From assembly GCF_014859565.1 (NCBI RefSeq), contig NZ_JACUUA010000012.1:1-40832 (forward strand): a stretch of 40,832 bases of DNA, given 5' to 3'. Source of the DNA: Marinospirillum sp. Lineage in GTDB: Bacteria; Pseudomonadota; Gammaproteobacteria; Pseudomonadales; Halomonadaceae. Positions 1 to 7,328 of the stretch are shown in pieces. A program made the position numbers and the translations under genes. The notes under the pieces were generated by a model. The model made no database searches, was not told the DNA's origin, and worked only from the letters and a program-made list of their open reading frames with translations. Every line of letters starts with the position of its first letter. Position 1 is the stretch's first letter.

Positions 1-2
1 AG

Positions 3-116
3 GAAGATGAAAACGATCATATTGAAGAGTTTGGTGTGCTGGTACTGCGCCCCGGCTCTTGTAATGTGTTGGATATCGAAGTGGAAACCCATAGCCTGGA
101 TGATGCTGAGGATTAA
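3..116 (+). CDS. 3' end of an unidentified gene (partial)
   Basis: Frame 3 is open from the window edge to a TAA at 114-116 and encodes the last 37 residues of a protein. The tail is acidic, starting EDENDHIEEF and ending SLDDAED. The middle (GVLVLRPGSCNVLDIEV) could be a beta strand pair. Frame 1 is also open over this stretch, but its translation is rich in Trp and Cys and less protein-like. The gene converges on the helicase gene, with 8 bp between the two stop codons and no visible terminator. I do not recognise the family. Confidence 0.45.
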   Translation, partial: EDENDHIEEFGVLVLRPGSCNVLDIEVETHSLDDAED

Positions 117-124
117 TTGAAAGA

Positions 125-3100
125 TTAGCCGACCGCCAGTTTAGCCGCTTGCTTCCACATAAAGCTGGGCATTTTTTGCTTCAGCTTCCAGGTTAGATTC
201 ATTGGCTGGCTGCCGGTATGGCTGACATATTCAACCTCACCAAAATGAACAAAACCCATAGTACGTCCGTACTCATCTTTGCTCTGTTCACGGACAAACA
301 GAAACAAACGCTTGCCTAACGACTGGTGATGAATATAGTCGAGCCCTCGCCCACGATCAGGTCGAGCACTGTTTTGTGACTGCCAATGAAATAAAGACTC
401 ACTGATTGCATAGTCGTGATACATGGTAGTTGGAGAAAACTGTTTTTCATTCTTGTTTAGAGTGACAAACAGCAGCTCCAGATTCTGATCCTTTAACACC
501 AACACCCCTTCTCTTGCTGGCGCCTGCCTTTCAAAACTTGTGGCTGCAAAACCAACCAGTATCTGCTCACGTGCATAACGTGCATGGAGTTGGAGTGGAT
601 TATTGGATAGACCAATAATAGGCTGCTGCTCCGTATGGATACGGTTCATCAACAATCGCAGCAGATCCTTCAGCTCACTTTTTAGCCTTGTGTCATTCAA
701 AGCTCTCAAACTTGCAGCAAGAGAATCAAAACCCACTGCTTTACCGGGCTTTTGCCAAAAATCATAGTGGCACATCAGTGCCATGCCCTGATCCATTTGC
801 TCTGTCAGCTCAAAGTTATTCTGGCAAAGGCGCTCCAGAAAACAAAAATAATCATAACTATCACTGGTTAGCAGCCGAGTCCGTATGGCACGCTCATAAA
901 TCTGTTCAAGATTAAGCGCTGATCCAAGAGTACCAATTGGCGGCTCTTTCACTTGATCCTTGGCTTTTGCTACAAGGCTTGACCAACTACCCCGTTTATA
1001 AAGCTCTTCCAGCTGAATGTGTGGATGTATTTTAAGGAAGTTGCCCAGCGTTAATGGCAGGGTCGACTGATGGTTAAACTGGCGGATCAAACCAAGCAGT
1101 CGGCTCAAGGTTAAACTGGCCTGGCGGATGTTATCTAGCACCATTTCCTGTGTGCGTTTGGACAGCTCTATCCGACAACCCAGAGGCGCATGAGGAAAAC
1201 CTTGCTTGATTTCGTCACTGATCGCACGGTTTGTTTTCCCGATTAGGGCACGAAATTTGTGAGAAAAATCGTACTCAGGACGTGAATTGCCAACAAAATC
1301 CAAGACTGTACAGCAGTCTTTCCCATCTGATAAACGCAGACCACGTCCAAGTTGTTGCAGAAAAATAGTCAGACTCTCTGTTGGCCGTAGAAAAAGTAGT
1401 GTGTCGACCTCGGGGATATCAACACCTTCGTTAAAAATATCCACGACAAAAAGTACTTTGATTTCACCTGATCGTAGCGCTTGTTGTTTCTGGTGACGCT
1501 CAGCGGAATTGTCACTGGTCAACAGATCACAGGGTATACCTTTAAGTATGAATTGCTGACACATATACCGAGCATGTTCACGACTCACACAAAAAGCCAG
1601 TGCTCTCATGCGATTCATATCCGTCACAATTTCTTGCAGGCTCTGCAGAACTTTATCAACCCGCTGCTGATTGTGAGTGTACAGGTTAGTCAGTTGCGCT
1701 ATGTCGTAACGTCCACGACTCCAGCTGATTTGACGAAGATCTGTGTCATCATCAATACCAAAATACTGGAAAGGACTGAGATGTCTGCGGTTGATGGCTT
1801 CCGGCAAACGAATTTCTGCTGCAATCACACCACCAAAGTCAGCCAAAATATCAGAACCATCATGCCGTTCTGGTGTTGCTGTTAAGCCAAGCAGTACTTG
1901 GGGAGTAAAAAAATCTAGAAGTCCACGGTAGCTACTCGCAGCGATGTGATGTACCTCATCAATGACTATGTAGTCATAGTAGCTTGGCTCTAACCGCAAG
2001 CTGGATAACTGGTTATTCAAAGTCTGGATGGAGGCAAATAGCTGGCGGTAATGCTCTGGGCGGTTTCCACCAACCCAGAGCTCGCCAAAGGTGCTGTTTT
2101 TGAGTACGCCACGGAAAGCAGCTCGCGCTTGCTTGAGAATTTCTTCACGATGGGCAATAAATAAAAAATGAGCCGTAGGGTTTTCTTTGATGAATCGAGC
2201 AAAATCAAAAGCAGAAATCAAGGTTTTCCCAGTGCCTGTCGCTGCCACAACCAAATTTTTATAGCGCTGATGCAGTGATCGCTCGACAGCTAATTGCTCC
2301 AATATTTCTTGCTGGTGTGGAAATGGCTGCAGGTCAAAAAAATGCTGCTCGGTTGCGCCAAATCCGCCGCGAGCCTGGCTCAATGCCTGTTTAAGTTTAT
2401 CCGTGCTAGCTGCTTTGCCATCAAACAACTCAAACTCACTCGAAGCCCAATAGGTTTCAAAGGTACTGAGTGATTTATCAATAATATGAGGGATTTCCTG
2501 AGAGGTGATTTTCAGGTTCCATTCCAGCCCACTGGTTAGTGCTGAGTGTGATAGGTTAGATGAGCCAATGTAACCCGTGTGGAAGCCTGTATTGCGAAGA
2601 AAAAGGTAGCTTTTGGCGTGCAAGCGTTCTCGTTGGGTGTTGTAACTCAGCTTGACTTCTGTGTTGGGCAAGGAGGCCAGGAACTCGACTGCTTTGGCAT
2701 CTGTCGCTCCCATGTAAGAGGTTGTAATGACTTTGAGTTCACGTCCACTATGAGTAAATGCCTCCAGCTCTTTTCGAAAGATTCGAATACCCGCCCACTT
2801 AATAAAAGAAATTAGCCAATAAATTGTATCAGCGGACATAATTTCACGCTTGAGCTCACTTTCCAGCGACAGTCCTGCATTACTACCACAGAACAATTCA
2901 CTTTGTGTTAGCCCTGTCAGCGGAAATATGTCATCGACATATTTCTTTAGATCTGCTGCTATCGGATTATCAAGCTCATAGAGAGCAGTGAGAATTCTCC
3001 CTTGACAATCAATCAGATTATCGCCAAAAAAATCATCATCCTGTAGCTGATTTTTAAGCCACATAAGTAGTTGATTTGATAACTCGATCTGATTTTTTAG

Positions 3101-3283
3101 CTGATCATCATCCTGCGGGATGGAGTTAATTGCGTATTTGAGGATTTGAGTTAAAAAGCGTGAAAGCCAGATCGAGGCCTCGCCTGTCTCCAGCTGACGC
3201 TCGCCAACAAAGAACTTATCGTGGTTTAAATGCTTCGAAACCAGCTGAGTAATCAGCTGCTCATAGATCCCTAAAGACTGCAT
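125..3283 (-). CDS. PLD-type nuclease / SF2 helicase fusion, DUF3427-like C-terminus
   Basis: A 1052-residue protein in three parts. Residues about 140-285 form a phospholipase-D-like domain with H222-A-K224 followed by GSSN at 240-243, the HxK...GSxN half of an HKD nuclease motif. Residues about 320-670 are a superfamily 2 helicase: Walker A ATGTGKT at 348-354, DEVH at 442-445, LTATPER at 467-473 and GRGLR at 646-650. The last 350 or so residues resemble the DUF3427 region found in proteins of this layout. Such proteins would act on DNA or RNA using ATP; their cellular role is not established to my knowledge, and a defence role is only inference. The ATG at 3283 has an AAGGA ribosome site about 9 nt upstream, inside the end of the transporter gene, which it overlaps by 23 nt. 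By eye the gene is more A+T-rich than its neighbours, compatible with acquisition. No methylase or other partner lies beside it. Confidence 0.85.
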   Translation of the reverse strand: MQSLGIYEQLITQLVSKHLNHDKFFVGERQLETGEASIWLSRFLTQILKYAINSIPQDDDQLKNQIELSNQLLMWLKNQLQDDDFFGDNLIDCQGRILTALYELDNPIAADLKKYVDDIFPLTGLTQSELFCGSNAGLSLESELKREIMSADTIYWLISFIKWAGIRIFRKELEAFTHSGRELKVITTSYMGATDAKAVEFLASLPNTEVKLSYNTQRERLHAKSYLFLRNTGFHTGYIGSSNLSHSALTSGLEWNLKITSQEIPHIIDKSLSTFETYWASSEFELFDGKAASTDKLKQALSQARGGFGATEQHFFDLQPFPHQQEILEQLAVERSLHQRYKNLVVAATGTGKTLISAFDFARFIKENPTAHFLFIAHREEILKQARAAFRGVLKNSTFGELWVGGNRPEHYRQLFASIQTLNNQLSSLRLEPSYYDYIVIDEVHHIAASSYRGLLDFFTPQVLLGLTATPERHDGSDILADFGGVIAAEIRLPEAINRRHLSPFQYFGIDDDTDLRQISWSRGRYDIAQLTNLYTHNQQRVDKVLQSLQEIVTDMNRMRALAFCVSREHARYMCQQFILKGIPCDLLTSDNSAERHQKQQALRSGEIKVLFVVDIFNEGVDIPEVDTLLFLRPTESLTIFLQQLGRGLRLSDGKDCCTVLDFVGNSRPEYDFSHKFRALIGKTNRAISDEIKQGFPHAPLGCRIELSKRTQEMVLDNIRQASLTLSRLLGLIRQFNHQSTLPLTLGNFLKIHPHIQLEELYKRGSWSSLVAKAKDQVKEPPIGTLGSALNLEQIYERAIRTRLLTSDSYDYFCFLERLCQNNFELTEQMDQGMALMCHYDFWQKPGKAVGFDSLAASLRALNDTRLKSELKDLLRLLMNRIHTEQQPIIGLSNNPLQLHARYAREQILVGFAATSFERQAPAREGVLVLKDQNLELLFVTLNKNEKQFSPTTMYHDYAISESLFHWQSQNSARPDRGRGLDYIHHQSLGKRLFLFVREQSKDEYGRTMGFVHFGEVEYVSHTGSQPMNLTWKLKQKMPSFMWKQAAKLAVG

Positions 3284-4154
3284 TAGTAGATTCCTTTTTA
3301 ACCCAGCGGCTCATGCCTAGGCCAAAAATCAAGCTGGGGCCGAGCATCAGGATGCCGTAGATCACCGGGGGTACAGACATCTGGGCATTACCCAGCACCA
3401 TCAGGGTGACCACCAGCGCAGTGCCACCATTTTGCACACCCACTTCCAGACCAATGGTGATACGTCGGGCAGCATCCTGTCGCCAGAGTTTTGCCCAGTA
3501 CCAACCGGCAATTAATGCCAGGGTATTCATCAGCAACACCGCGGGGGCTGTGGCCGCCAGAAAAGCAGGCATACGCTCCCAGTGTTTACTGCTGATGGCA
3601 ACAATCACCAGCAACAGAAAAGCAAAAGACAGGGGTTTCATGGCGCGGGTGGCACGCTGCGCAAAACCCGGCCAGTTGGATGCTGTTAGCATCCCCAGCA
3701 GGATAGGCAGCAGTGAAACCAGGATCAGTTGTGCCCAGGTGCGTAATAAAGGCAGTTCAATCGCCAGGCTTTCTTTCAGCCAGTAATTAATAGCCAGTGC
3801 CGACAACAGCGGTAAGGTAAAGGGGATAATCAGGCTGGTAATGGCCGTCAGGGTGACGGATAAAGCCACATCACCACGACTGAGAAAAGTCATCAGGTTA
3901 GAGGTGGCACCACTGGGTGCAAAGCTGAGTATCATTAACCCAACTGCAAAGATGGGTTGTAAATCGAAAAGATAGATGACCAGTAGAGCCATCAAAGGTG
4001 GCAGGATAAACTGTCCGGTGAGTCCTGCCAATACTGCAAGGGGTGCTTGGCGCACCCGCATAAAATCACTCACAGAAAGCGTCATGCCCATTCCGAGCAT
4101 AATCAGGAACAGGGCAGCGGGTAGAAAAAAACTCAGCAGCCAATCTTGTCCCAT
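3261..4154 (-). CDS. Bile acid:sodium symporter (BASS/SBF) family transporter
   Basis: A 297-residue inner-membrane protein made almost wholly of hydrophobic segments, about nine or ten, starting with FFLPAALFLIMLGMGMTL. The stretch SFAPSGATSNLMTFLSRGD at about residues 77-95 is typical of the BASS/SBF family, which moves organic anions such as bile acids or small keto acids, usually with sodium. The substrate here cannot be told. The ATG is preceded by a GAGG site 8 nt upstream, which sits over the end of the acidic-protein gene; the spacer between the genes is only 9 nt. The gene's 3' end overlaps the helicase start, so the three genes appear to be read as one unit. Confidence 0.85.
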   Translation of the reverse strand: MGQDWLLSFFLPAALFLIMLGMGMTLSVSDFMRVRQAPLAVLAGLTGQFILPPLMALLVIYLFDLQPIFAVGLMILSFAPSGATSNLMTFLSRGDVALSVTLTAITSLIIPFTLPLLSALAINYWLKESLAIELPLLRTWAQLILVSLLPILLGMLTASNWPGFAQRATRAMKPLSFAFLLLVIVAISSKHWERMPAFLAATAPAVLLMNTLALIAGWYWAKLWRQDAARRITIGLEVGVQNGGTALVVTLMVLGNAQMSVPPVIYGILMLGPSLIFGLGMSRWVKKESTNAVFRDL

Positions 4155-4163
4155 GTTTCAGCC

Positions 4164-4550
4164 TCAGTGCTGGTTTTCGTTATCAAAGTCGTCCACTTCA
4201 TCCAGAACCTGGGATAAAAGTGGTGCCTGATCATCCAGGTCAAAGACCATAAAAGACAGCTCAATTTCAACAAATGCATCAAACAGCGCGCGATCAATGT
4301 CATCCGGCCAGAGTGCTTCATCTTCTTCCCAGGAGAACAGCTCGTTTTCCAGCAGATCCAGATACCGCTCTTCAATCAGGTCATCCAGTGCTTCTTCGTC
4401 CTCCAGCTCAGAAATCAGGTAGGTGGTGGCCTCCTGATTGACTTCTTCAAGGCTGACCTGCTCTCCTGCACTGTCTTCCAGGCTGTTGATCCAGTCAACA
4501 AAAGGCTGTCTTAATCGGACACTGATGGCAGAACGGTTGAGCATTTTCAT
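4164..4550 (-). CDS. Small, highly acidic hypothetical protein
   Basis: A 128-residue soluble protein with roughly a third Asp and Glu, in clusters such as LEDEEALDDLIEERYLDLL, plus several Trp and Phe. The N-terminus is more basic (MKMLNRSAISVRLRQPFVDW). There is no signal peptide, membrane segment or known catalytic motif that I can see. The ribosome site GGAGA lies 7-8 nt before the ATG. It follows dapD after a strong hairpin and precedes the transporter gene by 9 nt. Several small conserved genes lie near dapD in Pseudomonas, so it may be a conserved gammaproteobacterial protein, but I cannot name a family or function. Confidence 0.75.
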   Translation of the reverse strand: MKMLNRSAISVRLRQPFVDWINSLEDSAGEQVSLEEVNQEATTYLISELEDEEALDDLIEERYLDLLENELFSWEEDEALWPDDIDRALFDAFVEIELSFMVFDLDDQAPLLSQVLDEVDDFDNENQH

Positions 4551-4593
4551 GGTGAATCTCCGGCGGATGGCTGGTGGGCATTATGCTCACTTC

Positions 4594-4634
4594 CCGGCAG
4601 GAAACCAAGGGATAAACCCTTGATTTCCTGCCGG
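4594..4634 (-). other. 18-bp hairpin just after dapD, no U tract
   Basis: Arms at 4594-4611 and 4617-4634 pair over 18 positions with one mismatch (4605 against 4623) around a 5-nt loop. The outer arm is CCGGCAGGAAA and the inner arm CAAGGG. It begins 6 bp past the dapD stop codon. In the leftward transcript it is followed by GAAGUGAGCAU, not by uridines, so it does not look like a classical intrinsic terminator. It may protect the 3' end of dapD mRNA, act as a processing site, or lower read-through into the small acidic gene. Confidence 0.75.
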
Positions 4635-4640
4635 TGTGGA

Positions 4641-5681
4641 TCAGTTATTAGTGTGCAGCGCCTCATTCAGCTCAATCGCTGAACGGTTGGCTAAACACTC
4701 AACACGACCTGTCTGGGAGTTGCGACGAAACATCAGGTCATCCTGACCAGCCAGAGCACGGGCAGCCACGGTACTGACCACCTGCCCCTGATCATCCAGC
4801 AGGGTGATTTTGCTGCCGGAGGTGACATACAGGCCAGATTCCACTGTGCAACGATCACCCAGCGGGATACCAATACCAGCATTGGCACCAATCAGGCACT
4901 TGTCACCCACGGAGATGGTGATGTTGCCACCACCAGACAAAGTACCCATGGTTGAGCAGCCGCCACCCAGATCGGAACCGGCACCCACAAATACACCAGC
5001 ACTGATGCGACCCTCAATCATGTTGGGGCCTTCTGTACCGGCATTAAAGTTGACAAAACCTTCATGCATGATGGTAGTGCCTTCACCCAGATAAGCACCC
5101 AGGCGTACCCGCGCAGTATCAGCAATACGCACACCGGTGGGCACCACAAAGTCACACATACGCGGGAATTTATCCACACTGTCAATGGTAAGAATCTTGC
5201 CTTCCATCCGCGCATGCAGCTGGCGCTGGGGCAGCTCATCCAGATCTATGGCGCCGTCACTGGTCCAGGCCACATTTTTCAGCAGGCCAAAAGCACCGGT
5301 CAGGTTAACACCATGGGGTTTGATCAGGCGGTGAGACAAAAGATGCAGCTTGAGGTAAACCTCCGGCACACTGGCCGGATCAGCATCGGTAGCCAGCAGA
5401 GTCACCACCAGCGGGCGATGACTGCGTTTCATTTGTTCAGCAATCACTGCCAGGTCATGGTGACCAGCGGCATCCAGTGCTTCAGACAAGGCGCTGAGGC
5501 GTTCAACATTGATGGTATGAGCCTGATTACCACCTTCATAACCGGAGGCATCAATTAATGCCTGTGCCAGGGTTGCATCAGGTTTTAATGACGGACGCGG
5601 ATAATAAACTTCCAGCCATTCACCCTTGCTGTTATGGGTGCCAACACCAAAACCGCAGGCAAAAAATTCGGGAGTACTCAT
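4641..5681 (-). CDS. dapD: 2,3,4,5-tetrahydropyridine-2,6-dicarboxylate N-succinyltransferase
   Basis: DapD transfers succinyl from succinyl-CoA to tetrahydrodipicolinate, a cytoplasmic step of lysine and diaminopimelate synthesis. The 346-residue protein is the long Pseudomonas type. Its N-terminal third has no hexapeptide repeats; its centre, about residues 165-300, carries the repeats of a left-handed beta helix (for example VRIADTARVRLGAYLGEGT and GRISAGVFVGAGSDLGGG). The reading frame is open to an ATG at 5726, but I chose 5681: it has a strong GAGGAAAG site 4-7 nt upstream, the protein then starts MSTPEFFACGFGVGT as in Pseudomonas DapD, and the longer form would run into the preceding stop. 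It lies two genes downstream of dapC, which uses its product. Confidence 0.95.
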   Translation of the reverse strand: MSTPEFFACGFGVGTHNSKGEWLEVYYPRPSLKPDATLAQALIDASGYEGGNQAHTINVERLSALSEALDAAGHHDLAVIAEQMKRSHRPLVVTLLATDADPASVPEVYLKLHLLSHRLIKPHGVNLTGAFGLLKNVAWTSDGAIDLDELPQRQLHARMEGKILTIDSVDKFPRMCDFVVPTGVRIADTARVRLGAYLGEGTTIMHEGFVNFNAGTEGPNMIEGRISAGVFVGAGSDLGGGCSTMGTLSGGGNITISVGDKCLIGANAGIGIPLGDRCTVESGLYVTSGSKITLLDDQGQVVSTVAARALAGQDDLMFRRNSQTGRVECLANRSAIELNEALHTNN

Positions 5682-5709
5682 AGCTCTTTCCTCAAAGTTT
5701 AAATTCAGT

Positions 5710-6066
5710 TCAATTTTGTCTGCCATTCAGCGCGGCTTGCCACTCGACCGAATCAAATCCGACCAGCAGCTGATGACCGGTATCCAGTACCGGACGTTTG
5801 ATCAGGCTTGGATTGGCCTGCATCAGTTGAATGGCAGAGGTGGCATTGATCGCTTCACGATCAGATTCCGGCAGTTTGCGCCAAGTGATACCGCGACGGT
5901 TGACCAGTACTTCCCAACCCAGTTGATCAACCCACTGCTGCAGGATGGCAGTATCAATACCGGCTTTTTTGTAATCATGAAAGTGGCAGTCCAGTTGCTG
6001 CTGTTGCAGCCACTGACGCGCTTTTTTCATGGTATCGCAGTTGGGAATTCCGTATAGAGTCAGCAT
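5710..6066 (-). CDS. Spx/ArsC-family thioredoxin-fold protein (YffB-like)
   Basis: A 118-residue cytoplasmic protein starting MLTLYGIPNCDTMKKARQWL. The early Cys in NCDTMKKA is the position used by the ArsC/Spx/YffB thioredoxin-like family, and the later KRPVLDTG stretch matches the family's Arg-Pro loop. Members reduce arsenate or are glutathione-dependent reductases; YffB-type members have no firmly settled substrate. The frame is open for 69 more residues upstream, but those overlap dapC. The ATG at 6066 follows an AAGG site and leaves a 13-nt spacer to dapC. The same neighbour sits between dapC and dapD in Pseudomonas, so an arsenate role is unlikely. Confidence 0.85.
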   Translation of the reverse strand: MLTLYGIPNCDTMKKARQWLQQQQLDCHFHDYKKAGIDTAILQQWVDQLGWEVLVNRRGITWRKLPESDREAINATSAIQLMQANPSLIKRPVLDTGHQLLVGFDSVEWQAALNGRQN

Positions 6067-6079
6067 TTTAACCTTTTTC

Positions 6080-7279
6080 TCAACATCCTGCTTCAATAAA
6101 CCGACGCAGTCGCTGCGCCCCTTCAATACACTCGTCCAGTTCAGCCACCAGCGCCATACGGATACGGCCAACCGCCGGGTTACGACCCTCCACCTCACGC
6201 GACAGATAACGCCCCGGCAACACACCCAGATTCTGGGTTTCCAGTAGGCGGCGGGTGAACAACTCATCATCAATTGGAGTCACCGGCCAGAGATAAAAAC
6301 CAGCATCTGGGCGCTGTATATCCATCACCGGTTGCAGTATTTCCAGTACCGCATTGAACTTGGCGCGATAAATTTCACGGTTGGCTTTTACATGGGCTTC
6401 ATCCTGCCAGGCAACCTGTGAAGCCACCTGATGATGCGGTGGCATAGCACAACCATGGTAGGTGCGATAACGTAAAAAAGCCTGAATCAGTTGTTCATCA
6501 CCGGCAACAAAACCTGAACGCAATCCCGGCAGATTGGAACGTTTGGACAAGGAGTGGAACACCAGGCAACGGCTGAAATCCAGCCGTCCACTTTCAGCAC
6601 AGGCTTGCAGCAGACCGGGCGGTGGATTGTTTTCATCAAAATAGATTTCTGAATAACACTCATCGGCACAGATGACAAAATCGTACTCATCTGCCAGCGC
6701 CAGCAGTTTTTTCTGCTGCTCCAGTGATAACAGCGCCCCGGTGGGATTACCCGGAGAGCAGATAAACACCAGCTGGGTGTCACGCCAGACCTCAGCAGGT
6801 ACCTGGGCAAAGTCCGGCTGGAAGCCATTTTCAGCCGTGCAGCTTAAATAATGCGGTTGACCACCCGCGAGTAAAGCCGCACCTTCATAAATCTGATAAA
6901 AGGGGTTGGGCATCAGCACTTTTGCTGGGCGTGAGGCATCCACCAGCGTTTGTACTATGGCAAACAGGGCTTCACGAGTGCCATTCACTGGCAACACCTG
7001 CGTCTCGGCATTCATGGCCGCTGCAGGTAACTTAAAGCGCCATTCACACCAGTCGACAATGGCCTGACGCAAGGACAAATCACCCTTGGTGACGGGGTAT
7101 TTACTAACTCCCTTTAGCGCACCACTGAGTGCATCCAGTACCACTTGTGGCGCTTCATGCTGGGGCTCACCAATAGTAAAAGCAATGCGCTTAAGGTCTG
7201 CCGGTGGGGTAACGCCTGCAGTTAATACCGCAAGCTTTTCAAAGGGATAGGGATGAAGCTGTTTCAGATAGGGATTCAT
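6080..7279 (-). CDS. dapC: Succinyldiaminopimelate aminotransferase
   Basis: A class I/II fold PLP aminotransferase of 399 residues. It converts N-succinyl-2-amino-6-ketopimelate to N-succinyl-diaminopimelate, using glutamate. Visible PLP residues are SPGNPTG at 175-181, Asp206 and Tyr209 in CADECYS, the Schiff-base Lys246 in SLSKRSN and a downstream Arg in GLRSGF. The N-terminal LHPYPFEKL with the IGEPQH motif is typical of the DapC subgroup. The specific call rests on that and on location just before dapD. An AGGAG site lies 11 nt before the ATG. The gap to glnD upstream is 49 nt with no clear terminator, so dapC may be co-transcribed with glnD. Confidence 0.92.
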   Translation of the reverse strand: MNPYLKQLHPYPFEKLAVLTAGVTPPADLKRIAFTIGEPQHEAPQVVLDALSGALKGVSKYPVTKGDLSLRQAIVDWCEWRFKLPAAAMNAETQVLPVNGTREALFAIVQTLVDASRPAKVLMPNPFYQIYEGAALLAGGQPHYLSCTAENGFQPDFAQVPAEVWRDTQLVFICSPGNPTGALLSLEQQKKLLALADEYDFVICADECYSEIYFDENNPPPGLLQACAESGRLDFSRCLVFHSLSKRSNLPGLRSGFVAGDEQLIQAFLRYRTYHGCAMPPHHQVASQVAWQDEAHVKANREIYRAKFNAVLEILQPVMDIQRPDAGFYLWPVTPIDDELFTRRLLETQNLGVLPGRYLSREVEGRNPAVGRIRMALVAELDECIEGAQRLRRFIEAGC

Positions 7280-7328
7280 TCAGTGCACTGCTCCTGTAAA
7301 AGCGCTTGTCAGTCTTTAATCCAATAAT

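Noticed and set aside
5682..5726. N-terminal extension of DapD to the ATG at 5726
   Set aside because: It would overlap the end of the YffB-like gene and lacks a ribosome site, while the internal ATG has a strong one and matches the family start.
6067..6273. 69-residue extension of the YffB-like protein
   Set aside because: The added residues are Trp/Cys/Arg-rich noise antiparallel to no domain and lie wholly over the dapC coding region.
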